From Shewanella basaltis (GTDB lineage: Bacteria; Pseudomonadota; Gammaproteobacteria; Enterobacterales; Shewanellaceae), in assembly GCF_023283885.1 (NCBI RefSeq), contig NZ_JAKILA010000017.1, forward strand, positions 47,015 to 111,014: a stretch of 64,000 nt of DNA, given 5' to 3'. Under the pieces are notes generated by a model. It saw only the letters and a list, made by a program, of their open reading frames with translations. It made no database searches and was not told the DNA's origin. Below are positions 27,378 to 36,773 of this stretch, piece by piece; positions within the stretch are counted from its first letter, which is position 1; each line of letters starts with the position of its first letter. The position numbers were made by a program, and so were the translations under genes.

Positions 27378-30113
27378 TTAAGTCTGGTTAGTAAAGTAAT
27401 GTTTGCAAATCTCATTGGCGCTTAATGGCCGTGAAAAATAATATCCTTGGGCGATATCACAACCATGCTCAACTAAAAAATCCAGCTGTGCTTGTAACTC
27501 GACTCCCTCAGCCGTCACTATTTTACCCAACGAATGTGCCATGCTGATTACCGCTTTAACCACGGCTTGATCTTCAGCTGAATCAATAAGATTGCGGATA
27601 AACGATTGGTCAATTTTAAGCGTTGTTGCAGGTAATGACTTAAGATACGCCAGCGATGAATACCCGGTACCAAAATCGTCGATAGCCACATGCACATTAG
27701 CAAGTCTAAATTTTTGTAAAATATCAATAGATTGCGTTGGTATTGCCATTAACGCGGTTTCGGTAATTTCAAACTTAAACCAACTAGGTCGTGCCCCATG
27801 TTCGTCAATTAACGCAAGTAGCTCATCTGCTAGCAGTATATTCATTAAATCTAGCGCAGATAAATTGACCGATACACGTTTAAAATCATAACCTTGATGA
27901 TGCCACAACACTAATTGCTCACACACATTAGCCAATACCCAACGGCTAAGTTCAAATATCAGGCCTGTATCCTCAGCAATGGGGATAAATTCAGCAGGAG
28001 AAATAATACCTAAATCGGGATGATCCCATCTCACCAGCGCTTCAAAGCCAGCGAGTTGACAATCGGGTAACGAAATTAATGGTTGGTATACCATAAATAA
28101 CTGTGGTTGTTGCAGTGTTGACACGGTTAACGCCTGACGCAAGCCTTGCTCAATAACCAATCGCTTCTTATTAAAAATGGCTTGTTCTTTATTACAAAAA
28201 GCCACACAAAACGGTGTTTTTTTAGCTTCAAACAAGGCCGAGTCAGCTTTGCTCAACATGGCTTCAGCATCGGCGCCATCATCAGGAAAAACACTAATAC
28301 CTACTCGACAACCTAAAATGATGGTTTGCTCAAGAAACTCAAAGTGATGTTTAAAATTATCGATTAAATCAACGGCAATAAGATTGGCTTTTGTCGCATC
28401 AATGTTCGGCAACGAAATACAAAACTTATCACCGCCAAAGCGTGCAACCGTATATTCAGAGGTTAAACTTTTAATAATCCTTTGCGCAGCTTGTTTAAGA
28501 ATATAATCACCTGCGCTGTGCCCAAAAGTATCGTTGATGACTTTAAAGCGAGTTAAATCCAAAAAAAGTAACGCCAAAGGCTGCTGATTTTTTTGACACG
28601 ATTCGATCTCATCGTCTAATAATAGTTTAAAAAAATAGCGATTCACTAAGCCTGTCAGTTCATCGTAATGAGATAATTGGTAAAGTTCATCTTGCTGTTG
28701 TTTACGCGATGTCACATCGTGGGCAATCCCTTCGCAGCCTATACAATTACCCTCTGCGTCGTGCATAGGACGTTGCAGCACCTCAAAAGTATGAATATTT
28801 CCTTTGGTGTCATACATTTCAATTTCAAATGGTGGTAAATGCTCGCCAGCTAAAATACGTTTAGTGTAATCAGCAATCTTGGCATTGCGAGGGTTATTGG
28901 TTAAAAATTTACTGTAATAATCACCAAAACCAGTGATCGTATGGCCCAATATATGAGTCACAGATGGGCTAACATAATACACAAAGCCATTGGTATCATG
29001 CTGGTAAAATATGTATTCGTCTTCAAGTGACTCAACTAAACCACGATATCGATTTTCACTATGGCTTAACTGTAATGTTCTTTTTGACACCTGCTGCTCA
29101 AGATTATCCTTAATGAGATTTAACTCGGCATTGGCTTTTGCAGTTTGTTTATTGGCCAATAATAGCGCACGATTATTACGCCTTGTTTGGATAATCCAAA
29201 TAATCAGTAACAACATCAGCACACTGGTTATCACTGCCACCTCAATAAACTCTTGATAATCTTTTGGCAGAGTAATGTTTGCGCCCCAAGCATCATTGAT
29301 TGCTTTCTTTTCTGCCAGGGTGACCGAATCGAGACCTTTTTGCATAATGACTGCCAGGATAGGTAAATCATCCCTTATCGCAATAGATTCATTTGCATTG
29401 TTTTTTTCGTAAAAAGCCGCAACCTTTAAATCCGCAAAAGAATATTTAAATTGGTAATAATTAGCTGCAGCCAAAAAACTAATGGCAGCATCTGCCTGAC
29501 CAGCTTGCACAGCCTCTAGTGCTTCGCGCATATTGTCTACATAAAAAGGCGTTACTGTTGGGAATTCAGCAATGATTTTTTCTGCATAATGATAACCCTT
29601 TACCAACGCGACAGTTTTACCACCAATGTCGCTACGGTTAAAAATAGAGAACTTGCTTTTTTTAGTAATGATGACTAAAGACTTGTAAATAATTGGCGTG
29701 GTAAACATAAATCGTTCGGCTCTTGAGGGGGTATTAACCATAGTAAGCACGATATCGAGTTGTTTATTTTCAAAGTTATTGACGATGTTTTGCCAGTGAT
29801 ATTCATCATCTATTTCAAAAGTAATGTTAAGTTTTTCGCCTATCAAATTAAGCGTATCAACTGCAAGGCCAACAACTTTGCCATGTTCATCAATAAAACT
29901 ATAAGGTGGGAAATAACCGTCTACCCCCACTTTAATGGGCTGATGTTGTGCTAACCATGCGATTTCTTGTGGCGTCAAAACATCGGTTAACACAGCTGGA
30001 GAGTCAACTGCAGGCGCAGCGCGCTCAATGGCTGGGGTAAAAGCAACAAAACATAAAATGGTAATCAAACAAAACACAATTTTAACAAGCACATTTGAGA
30101 TTATCTTAATCAT
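27378..30113 (-). CDS. periplasmic-binding/PAS/GGDEF/EAL c-di-GMP signalling protein
   Basis: 911 residues. An N-terminal signal anchor (about 8-28) precedes a solute-binding-type (SBP_bac_3) domain (about 50-275, starting LTPQEIAWLAQHQPIKVG). A membrane helix sits near 290-310 and a PAS domain at about 350-470. The GGDEF domain (about 480-640) reads FGGDKF, so a key acidic residue is Lys. The EAL domain (about 655-905) has FEALVRW, NLSALDL, EITETAL, DDFGTGYSS and AEGVE intact. It is probably a c-di-GMP phosphodiesterase driven by a periplasmic ligand, with the GGDEF part perhaps a GTP sensor. No ligand can be named. It is divergent from ybiT. Confidence 0.88.
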   Translation of the reverse strand: MIKIISNVLVKIVFCLITILCFVAFTPAIERAAPAVDSPAVLTDVLTPQEIAWLAQHQPIKVGVDGYFPPYSFIDEHGKVVGLAVDTLNLIGEKLNITFEIDDEYHWQNIVNNFENKQLDIVLTMVNTPSRAERFMFTTPIIYKSLVIITKKSKFSIFNRSDIGGKTVALVKGYHYAEKIIAEFPTVTPFYVDNMREALEAVQAGQADAAISFLAAANYYQFKYSFADLKVAAFYEKNNANESIAIRDDLPILAVIMQKGLDSVTLAEKKAINDAWGANITLPKDYQEFIEVAVITSVLMLLLIIWIIQTRRNNRALLLANKQTAKANAELNLIKDNLEQQVSKRTLQLSHSENRYRGLVESLEDEYIFYQHDTNGFVYYVSPSVTHILGHTITGFGDYYSKFLTNNPRNAKIADYTKRILAGEHLPPFEIEMYDTKGNIHTFEVLQRPMHDAEGNCIGCEGIAHDVTSRKQQQDELYQLSHYDELTGLVNRYFFKLLLDDEIESCQKNQQPLALLFLDLTRFKVINDTFGHSAGDYILKQAAQRIIKSLTSEYTVARFGGDKFCISLPNIDATKANLIAVDLIDNFKHHFEFLEQTIILGCRVGISVFPDDGADAEAMLSKADSALFEAKKTPFCVAFCNKEQAIFNKKRLVIEQGLRQALTVSTLQQPQLFMVYQPLISLPDCQLAGFEALVRWDHPDLGIISPAEFIPIAEDTGLIFELSRWVLANVCEQLVLWHHQGYDFKRVSVNLSALDLMNILLADELLALIDEHGARPSWFKFEITETALMAIPTQSIDILQKFRLANVHVAIDDFGTGYSSLAYLKSLPATTLKIDQSFIRNLIDSAEDQAVVKAVISMAHSLGKIVTAEGVELQAQLDFLVEHGCDIAQGYYFSRPLSANEICKHYFTNQT

Positions 30114-30584
30114 TCAACCAGTCCATAGTCATACGTACACAAATGCGTTCGTTTATCTAAAAATATTATTTGGGGAAGACCAAATAAAACCAGACAAAAT
30201 ATATGGTTTTAGTATAGACAGTTAACAGTAAAACATGAAAATTAAATTAGCGAGCGCTTATTTTGATATAAATGTTGTGAACAAGTACACAAAAATAGAC
30301 TTAAAGCTAACTAAAACACTGTTAACTTTAAAATTATATTCACAAAAAGCTCAAATACCCTTCTGTTGAAGGCGTAAATGCTAACAAGCAAATTGTGCAC
30401 TTAATGGCAATATTAGCCTATCCTTGTTATCAAACTGATTTAACATTAGATAATAAATCGACAATTGATGACTTATCGGTATAATTCGCGCACTTTTATC
30501 TAACGTCCTGTCAGTCTTCTTTTCACAACGCTACACCCTAGCCGCTTGCGATAACAATGCTGTATCACTCTATGGAAACTTGTT
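30114..30584. other. 471-bp divergent intergenic region
   Basis: AT-rich spacer between the minus-strand GGDEF/EAL gene and ybiT. It must hold both promoters. No repeat, RNA gene or strong hairpin was recognised. A 9-codon reading frame begins at 30572 and overlaps the proposed ybiT TTG start. Confidence 0.5.
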
Positions 30585-32180
30585 TTGATTTCTACCGCTA
30601 ATATTACTATGCAGTTTGGCCCTGAGCCGTTGTTTGAAAACATTTCGGCACAATTTGGTAACGGCAATCGTTACGGTTTAATTGGTGCCAATGGTTGTGG
30701 TAAATCCACATTTATGAAAATACTCAGCGGCGCATTAGCACCGACATCCGGCAACGTATCGATTACACCGGGTTTAAAAGTCGGGACATTAAGCCAGGAT
30801 CAGTTCGCCTTTGAAAAATACACCGTGGTTGATGCTGTCATCATGGGTGATGTAGAACTGTGGAAAGTCAAACAAGAGCGTGATTACATTTACAGCAAAG
30901 CAGAAATGACCGATGAAGATGGCATGCGTGTTGGCGATCTTGAAAGTCAATTTGCCGAAATGGACGGCTACACAGCAGAAAGCCGTGCAGGTGAAATTTT
31001 ATTAGAAGCAGGCATTGAAGAGTCGTTTCATTTTGGGTTAATGCAACAAGTTGCCCCAGGTTGGAAACTCCGCGTGCTATTGGCTCAAGCTTTATTTGCC
31101 AACCCAGACATTTTATTACTCGACGAGCCCACCAACAACCTAGATATTCATACCATCAGTTGGTTAGCCACTGAGTTAAATAAACGCAAGTGCACCATGA
31201 TCATCATTTCGCACGACAGACACTTTTTAAACTCAGTGTGTACGCACATGGCAGATATCGACTACGGTGAGCTGCGTATTTACCCTGGTAACTATGAATA
31301 TTTCCTCGCACAATCTAGCCTGCTGCGTGAACAACTCTTAGCCGGTAACGCTAAAAAAAGTGCAGAAATTGAAGAGCTACAAGACTTCGTTAACCGTTTT
31401 GGTGCTAACGCATCTAAAGCTAAGCAAGCCAGTTCGCGCGCTAAAAAAATGGATAAAATTAAGCTAGATGAAGTTAAATCATCAAGCCGAATTACGCCAT
31501 CCATACGTTTTACCGAATCCAAAAAATTACACCGCCAAGCCTTAGTGCTAGAAGATCTAGGCCATGGGTTTGATGAGGTGCTATTTGAACATGGCGATCT
31601 CATTTTAGAAGCGGGCTCAAAGCTTGCCATTATTGGTGAAAACGGCGTGGGTAAAACAACCCTGCTACGATGTTTGGTAAATGAAATCCAACACAACCAT
31701 GGCCGTATTAAATGGTCAGAAAATGCCGCCATAGGTTATTGCCCACAAGACAGCACCGCAGACTTTGACAATGACATGTCAATATTTGACTGGATGTCAC
31801 TATGGCGCACGCCAAAACACAATGATTTAATGGTTCGTGGCATGTTGGGGCGTCTTTTGTTTACCGAAGACGATGCCAATAAAAAAGTCCGTAACTGCTC
31901 AGGTGGTGAAAAAAACCGTTTACTATTTGGTAAGTTAATGATGATGGACATTAACGTACTGGTCATGGACGAACCAACAAACCACATGGACATGGAAGCA
32001 ATTGAAGCATTAAATCAAGCGTTGAAATTATTTGAAGGCACATTAATATTTGTTAGCCACGACCGCGAGTTTGTGTCATCACTTGCAACTCGAATTATTG
32101 ATGTTAAAGGCAAAAAGCTCGTTAACTTTCAGGGTACTTTCGATGAATATCTTGCAAGCCAAGCAGTAACTGAGGCTTAA
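30585..32180 (+). CDS. ybiT: ABC-F family ATPase YbiT
   Basis: 531 residues, matching E. coli YbiT in length and throughout in pattern. Two ABC domains are present. The first Walker A is GANGCGKST and its Walker B region [12 protein letters not shown]; the second is GENGVGKTT and [12 protein letters not shown], with [12 protein letters not shown] as signature. The linker has the [20 protein letters not shown] arm. ABC-F proteins act on ribosomes rather than transport; YbiT has no agreed cellular role. Translation appears to start at a TTG (30585) with GGAA about 8 nt upstream, because no in-frame ATG lies before the conserved [10 protein letters not shown]. Confidence 0.95.
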   Translation: MISTANITMQFGPEPLFENISAQFGNGNRYGLIGANGCGKSTFMKILSGALAPTSGNVSITPGLKVGTLSQDQFAFEKYTVVDAVIMGDVELWKVKQERDYIYSKAEMTDEDGMRVGDLESQFAEMDGYTAESRAGEILLEAGIEESFHFGLMQQVAPGWKLRVLLAQALFANPDILLLDEPTNNLDIHTISWLATELNKRKCTMIIISHDRHFLNSVCTHMADIDYGELRIYPGNYEYFLAQSSLLREQLLAGNAKKSAEIEELQDFVNRFGANASKAKQASSRAKKMDKIKLDEVKSSSRITPSIRFTESKKLHRQALVLEDLGHGFDEVLFEHGDLILEAGSKLAIIGENGVGKTTLLRCLVNEIQHNHGRIKWSENAAIGYCPQDSTADFDNDMSIFDWMSLWRTPKHNDLMVRGMLGRLLFTEDDANKKVRNCSGGEKNRLLFGKLMMMDINVLVMDEPTNHMDMEAIEALNQALKLFEGTLIFVSHDREFVSSLATRIIDVKGKKLVNFQGTFDEYLASQAVTEA

Positions 32181-32216
32181 TACTACCCGTAGTAAATGCG
32201 TTAAACCGAATAATTA

Positions 32217-32262
32217 AGGCCTTTATTGTGGGGTATTCAAACCACATTGAAGGCCTATTTAT
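32217..32262 (+). terminator. terminator-like hairpin after ybiT
   Basis: AGGCCTT (32217-32223) pairs with AAGGCCT (32250-32256), and GTGG with CCAC inside, followed by ATTTATT. It lies 37 bp beyond the ybiT stop. Confidence 0.55.
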
Positions 32263-32394
32263 TGATTAAACAGCACACGAAAAACCTCAAGCACACATAT
32301 AACCAATCAACCCCCGGATTTCCAATAAAAGCACTTTGGGATGACGGCACAAGACGACAGCAACATCACCCGCTTTGTAATCCCTGCCTTGTCG

Positions 32395-32494
32395 CACTTA
32401 TGTCACTCCTGCAATGCTGCACTTATGTCATTCCTGCAATGCCGAACTTATGTCATTCCTGCAATGCCGAACTTATGTCACTACTGCAATGCTT
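32395..32494. repeat. tandem repeat, 4 x 25 bp
   Basis: Four direct copies of a 25-bp unit around CTTATGTCATTCCTGCAATG, at 32395, 32420, 32445 and 32470. The last runs into a hairpin (CCTGCAATG, TTTTAAG, CAGGAATCCAG). The same unit core, hairpin and trailing TGTTCGCTCT recur at 41202-41461. Confidence 0.85.
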
Positions 32495-32559
32495 TTAAGC
32501 AGGAATCCAGATGTTCGCTCTGGCTGTTAAACAAATGCGTAAAAACCAAAGCAACACCT

Positions 32560-32706
32560 GGATCCCCAATACAAGCATTTGAGGATGACGACATAAACCA
32601 AACCACCCGGATCCCCATACAAGCATTTAGGATGACGACATAAACCAAACCACCTGTACCCCCATACAAGCATTTAGGATGACGGCATAAACCAAAAGCC
32701 ACACCG
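32560..32706. repeat. tandem repeat, about 3 x 47-50 bp
   Basis: Three copies of a unit containing CCCCATACAAGCATTT, AGGATGACGACATAAACC and AAACCACC, starting at 32560, 32609 and 32656. A single diverged copy of the core (CCCCAATACAAACATTTG) sits at 41526 after the other array. No ORF is preserved, and the region 32707-32817 up to the first operator shows nothing else. Confidence 0.8.
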
Positions 32707-32817
32707 GGATCATCATTAACCAATCTCACAAATGGCAGACAAAAATTAAAACGCCAATCCCTAAATAAAATAGTCTGCGACATGCCATGACAGTAGGTAA
32801 TTCGGTAACAAACCAAA

Positions 32818-33140
32818 TTGGTATGACAACAAATTAAAACAAGACTGACCAATTGTAGATAATTGTTATGGCTTTGTAACTCACTTAAGACACGTCAAAA
32901 TCAATTTAACAGAAATAAGATTCTGTTTTTTCTTAAACAATAAATACGTCCTATTTATTAGCTATAATAAGCATTAGTGCTTATTAACATTGAGAAAACC
33001 ATTCAAATTTCTCCTCATTAGACCTTGGTATGACAAGATTGTTATTTTGGTAAAGTAGATTGCAATTATTGGTAACGTGTTATATAAATGTTGGTGTTGA
33101 ATAAAACAACGACAATTGGTAGACCAACTGGTAATGCCAA
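32818..33140. promoter_or_regulatory. GntR-type operator candidates upstream of the TonB-dependent receptor
   Basis: The same 12-mer TTGGTATGACAA occurs at 32818-32829 and 33025-33036. A perfect inverted repeat TTGGT-AG-ACCAA lies at 33116-33127, and TGGTAATGCCA follows at 33129-33139, ending 25 bp before the ATG. The pattern resembles ExuR/UxuR-type GntR operators (TTGGTATACCAA). Related sites precede the dehydrogenase gene at 36304-36336. Confidence 0.55.
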
Positions 33141-33164
33141 ACAATTAGTTCTTTGGGGGGAATT

Positions 33165-36149
33165 ATGAAGCTTAATAAAATAAGCGCTATGTTTAGTAGC
33201 TCAAAAAAGAAAGCCAATAACATCACAATTTTTGGCGCAACACTGACGGCATTGTTAAGCATGCCTGCAGCATACGCCGCTGATGCAGAACAGGTTGCTG
33301 CAGAAGAAGTCGATACAAGTGAAATTGAAGTTATTGCGGTTCGTGGTATTTTTGGTAGCTTAAAAGCAGCTAATTTACTTAAACGTACTGACGACCGTAT
33401 TGTTGATGCCATTGTTGCTGAAGACATTGGTAAACTACCTGATAACAACATCGCAGAAGCACTACAACGTATTACCGGCGTGTCAATTGAATCAGATTTT
33501 GGTGTGGGCGAATCGGTCACGATCCGCGGCGTATCTGAAAACCTTATTCTATTAAATGGCCGTTCTACAGCCGGTCCTGGCCGTGGCGGTATTAGCCTAG
33601 ATGACTTCCCTTCAAGCTTTTTGAAAACCGTTGAAGTTGTTAAATCACCAACACCAGAAATGATTGAAGGTGCACTCGGTGGTACGGTTAACATGCAAAC
33701 GGTTCGTCCTTTAGAACTATCTGAGCCGCTTTATGCGTTTACACTTGACGGTGAATACGCCGACAAAACAGAAAACGTTGCCCCAAACTTTACCGCAGCA
33801 ATGGGTAATAACTGGGATCTAGGCGAAGCCGGTACCTTTGGTGCATCAGTTAACTTATCTTACCAAGACCGCGAACTACGTCGTGACGAATACTTTAACA
33901 AGGTCGACTTACAAAATGATATTGATATCGATGGTGACGGCACAGTTGATGTATCTGGTGGACCAAATGGTAAATACCTACGTCGTACTGAAAGCACCGT
34001 TGAGCAAAAAACCGAAGAGCGTGAACGTACCGCTTACGGTTTATCACTACAATGGGCGCCAACAAACGAAGATTTAAACATCTACGTTGACATGAACGCA
34101 ACTGAACTTGACGGCGGCCAAGCAGCCTACTCTATTCTTGACGTTGGCGGAACTGTTGTACCAAGAAGCGATTCTTACTATGACAGCAATGGTCAACTAC
34201 ACAATTACGATTTAACCGGTGTGTTAACTATTCCAAAAACGTGGAGTGACTTTACCACCAATGAAACGTCATCTCATGCCATCGGCGCAGAGTGGAACCT
34301 TACTGACAACATCGAATTGTCTGGTGAGTACTCAATTTCTAAGTCAGAAGAACGCCAAGTTGCATCAGAGTTTAACCTACGTCCAATTGAACGTACCGAT
34401 CCAACCCTAAGCCTTGTCACACACACCAGTACGGGTAGTTCAACCAGCGGTGATGGTATTCCATCTTACGTGTTTGCTGACACAGGTATGTTAACTAACC
34501 CAGACAACCTTGTTTTCCGTGAGTTTTTCCATAAAACATTAGACACAAATAACGAAGAACAAGCATTACGTTTCGACTTTAAAATCAATGATATTGGTGT
34601 TGACTTTGTCAGTGCAGTAAAAGCCGGTGTGCGCTTTACCGACCGTGACTATTCCGCTAACCGTTTTGACCTTAAGCCAAATGGTAGCACGTTAAAAGAC
34701 GCTTATAAGAATGCTAAAAATGCCGATGGTTTATACAGCCCAACCTGGATTGATAACCCAATCATTGCCGGCAGTTTCAAAACCATTAACATGGACAACT
34801 CATTTGACCAAACCGGTATTGCAGGTCAAAACGATTTGTTGACTTACAATGTTTACGATGCTGAACGTTTACAAGACACTGAAGCAACTTATGCACTTGT
34901 ACAGCAGATGTTAGCAGGTACCACCTATGCGATGGATGGATCACTTGCAGACAACATGGTTGAAGACACAAGCGCTTATAAAGAGATTAACGAGAAAACC
35001 AGTGCTATTTACGCACAATTCCACCTAGACTTTGAAGACATTAAAGCCGTTGTGGGTGGTCGTTACATTCAAACAGAGTTGGAATCAAGCATTGTTGACT
35101 CAATCGACTCAAACGGTAACCGTATTCTAACAACGGGTAAAAATGACTACTCAGACTTTTTACCTAGTTTAAACGTAACTTACACATTATCTGAAGAAAC
35201 ATTATTACGTTTTGCAGCGGCAAAAGTGATGCGCCGTGCTGACTTTGATGAGCTAAGCCCTGCACTGTCAATCGATAACTCGCTAGTGACTGGTACTCAA
35301 GGTTCATATCAACTCGATCCATACCGTGTCACTCAGTATGACTTCTCGGTTGAACACTACTTTGACGGCGGCGGGATTGTCTCTGCGGCGATATTCTACA
35401 AAGATGTGCAATCGTTTACTCAAAGCGACAGCAGCTGTTTAGCTGACTCTGCGACCATTACTGGCCAAAACACAACGCAATGGAACAACATCTGTTTACT
35501 TGACACCGCAGGCCAAAGCCAAGGTGACATAGTCAACGCGACAGAAGCACAAGGCCTTGCGTATGTTGATGCAGAAAAAGCCGCTGGCCGTACAGGTATT
35601 GTAATTGATACCGACGTCAATGGTGGTAGTGGTGAAGTAAGAGGTTTAGAGCTAGGTTATCAACAGCAGTTTGACTTTTTACCAGGCATTTGGTCAGGTT
35701 TAGGCGTTAACGCTAACTATACTTACGCAGACAGTGAGCAACCAGACGGTAACCCATTGTTGAATATCTCTAAAAATACCGCTAACACGCAAATCTACTG
35801 GGAAGGTGAAGATCTTCAACTACGTCTTGCATACAACTGGCGTGACCGTTATTTAGATGAGCAAACAACTAAGCGTGTTCAAACGGTAGGTGCGTTAGGT
35901 TACAACGTGTTTAACCAAAACGACCCTACAGCAGACGGCTATGATCCAACAGTAGGTAACAGCTACCGTGAAGCCAGAGGGCAATTTGACTTCTCTGTGA
36001 GCTATGACATCAACGAAAGCTTCACTGTTGTAGCCAATGCGGTAAACCTAACAGGTGAACCGATTGAATACACAACAGAGTTAGGTTCGGTTTGGGCGTA
36101 TAGCGAAGCAGACCGTCGATACACACTAGGCGTGCGCGCCAAGTTCTAA
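33165..36149 (+). CDS. TonB-dependent outer-membrane receptor
   Basis: 994 residues. A signal peptide ends near SMPAAYAADAEQ, a TonB-box-like EIEVIAVRG follows, and the plug domain contains IAEALQRITGVSIESDFG, VTIRGVSENLILLNGR and EGALGGTVNM. The rest is a 22-strand type barrel ending in aromatic RYTLGVRAKF. This matches the TIGR01782 type common for carbohydrate uptake in marine proteobacteria. The ATG at 33165 follows GGGGGGAATT; an in-frame TTG at 33153 is less likely. GntR-like operators in front and before the next gene suggest uptake of a uronate or alginate oligosaccharide, by inference. Confidence 0.92.
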   Translation: MKLNKISAMFSSSKKKANNITIFGATLTALLSMPAAYAADAEQVAAEEVDTSEIEVIAVRGIFGSLKAANLLKRTDDRIVDAIVAEDIGKLPDNNIAEALQRITGVSIESDFGVGESVTIRGVSENLILLNGRSTAGPGRGGISLDDFPSSFLKTVEVVKSPTPEMIEGALGGTVNMQTVRPLELSEPLYAFTLDGEYADKTENVAPNFTAAMGNNWDLGEAGTFGASVNLSYQDRELRRDEYFNKVDLQNDIDIDGDGTVDVSGGPNGKYLRRTESTVEQKTEERERTAYGLSLQWAPTNEDLNIYVDMNATELDGGQAAYSILDVGGTVVPRSDSYYDSNGQLHNYDLTGVLTIPKTWSDFTTNETSSHAIGAEWNLTDNIELSGEYSISKSEERQVASEFNLRPIERTDPTLSLVTHTSTGSSTSGDGIPSYVFADTGMLTNPDNLVFREFFHKTLDTNNEEQALRFDFKINDIGVDFVSAVKAGVRFTDRDYSANRFDLKPNGSTLKDAYKNAKNADGLYSPTWIDNPIIAGSFKTINMDNSFDQTGIAGQNDLLTYNVYDAERLQDTEATYALVQQMLAGTTYAMDGSLADNMVEDTSAYKEINEKTSAIYAQFHLDFEDIKAVVGGRYIQTELESSIVDSIDSNGNRILTTGKNDYSDFLPSLNVTYTLSEETLLRFAAAKVMRRADFDELSPALSIDNSLVTGTQGSYQLDPYRVTQYDFSVEHYFDGGGIVSAAIFYKDVQSFTQSDSSCLADSATITGQNTTQWNNICLLDTAGQSQGDIVNATEAQGLAYVDAEKAAGRTGIVIDTDVNGGSGEVRGLELGYQQQFDFLPGIWSGLGVNANYTYADSEQPDGNPLLNISKNTANTQIYWEGEDLQLRLAYNWRDRYLDEQTTKRVQTVGALGYNVFNQNDPTADGYDPTVGNSYREARGQFDFSVSYDINESFTVVANAVNLTGEPIEYTTELGSVWAYSEADRRYTLGVRAKF

Positions 36150-36159
36150 TCGACAACCC

Positions 36160-36189
36160 GTAAAAGCCTATCAAATTGATAGGCTTTTT
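36160..36189 (+). terminator. rho-independent terminator after the receptor gene
   Basis: AAAAGCCTATCAA pairs with TTGATAGGCTTTT directly behind the receptor stop, ending in TTTTTT. Confidence 0.88.
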
Positions 36190-36303
36190 TATTCATGTAC
36201 TCACACAAACAACTCACAAATACGACACGAATTAAGATTGTAAAAAACTAAAATAAGCTCATTAAAATCAGTTGGTTTATATAGAACCTTACCAATTTTA
36301 CTT

Positions 36304-36336
36304 TTGGTATGTCCAATTGCTATAATTGGTTGACAA
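36304..36336. promoter_or_regulatory. GntR-type operator candidates upstream of the dehydrogenase
   Basis: TTGGTATGTCCAA (36304-36316, palindromic) and TTGGTTGACAA (36326-36336) repeat the motif found before the receptor. They lie about 440-470 bp before the dehydrogenase ATG because element B (36416-36694) has inserted between. Confidence 0.5.
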
Positions 36337-36415
36337 TCTGGTTGTAATTAACTAACATTTTGTAATACAAGTTCATTGATCAGTTATAAACAGTAGTAAT
36401 AGCTCATTCAGTATG

Positions 36416-36694
36416 TATACCCAAACAACCTGAAGATGCTCGATTTCAGCAAGAATTTACACACGTTTAGGCAAGGCATTGATTATGGGTAATGGTTGTT
36501 CCCTTTCCAAAATCAGCTAAATTAACAAAAGCCGCCGCATAAACGCGTGTATAACTTGCTCCTTGGGAGTTTATCCGTGTTCCTACTACGTTGTTGCGTT
36601 AATTTATAAGGTACCTACATTACCGCATTAACGCGCCTAGTATTGAAAACAAGGTGAAGCTCTGAAACACAGATCTTCAAGTTGATTGAGCACA
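36416..36694. mobile_element. MITE-like element, family B (long copy)
   Basis: 279-bp non-coding element with imperfect 22-bp terminal inverted repeats: TATACCCAAACAACCTGAAG at the left and ATCTTCAAGTTGATTGAGCA at the right. An internal block complementary to GGGAACAACCATTACCC is also found, diverged, in the element at 47628-47893. The 60-bp palindrome at 27256 shares its left end. It separates the operators at 36304 from the gene at 36774. Confidence 0.65.
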
Positions 36695-36773
36695 AGACAT
36701 TGCCTACCTCTAAACGCAGGTGTGCACTTTTAATTGCCAGATACGCATTAACTAATATATTTAGGAGTTAGAT

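Noticed and set aside
32395..32494. CRISPR array
   Set aside because: Units abut directly with no variable spacers and no cas genes are in the window; it is a simple tandem repeat.
32481..32852. 123-codon minus-strand frame
   Set aside because: It is produced by the tandem repeats (recurrent VVWF-type text at unit period) and has no start signal.
33080..33694. 204-codon minus-strand frame opposite the receptor gene
   Set aside because: It overlaps the strongly supported TonB receptor plug domain and its translation has no recognisable domain; it is a shadow frame.
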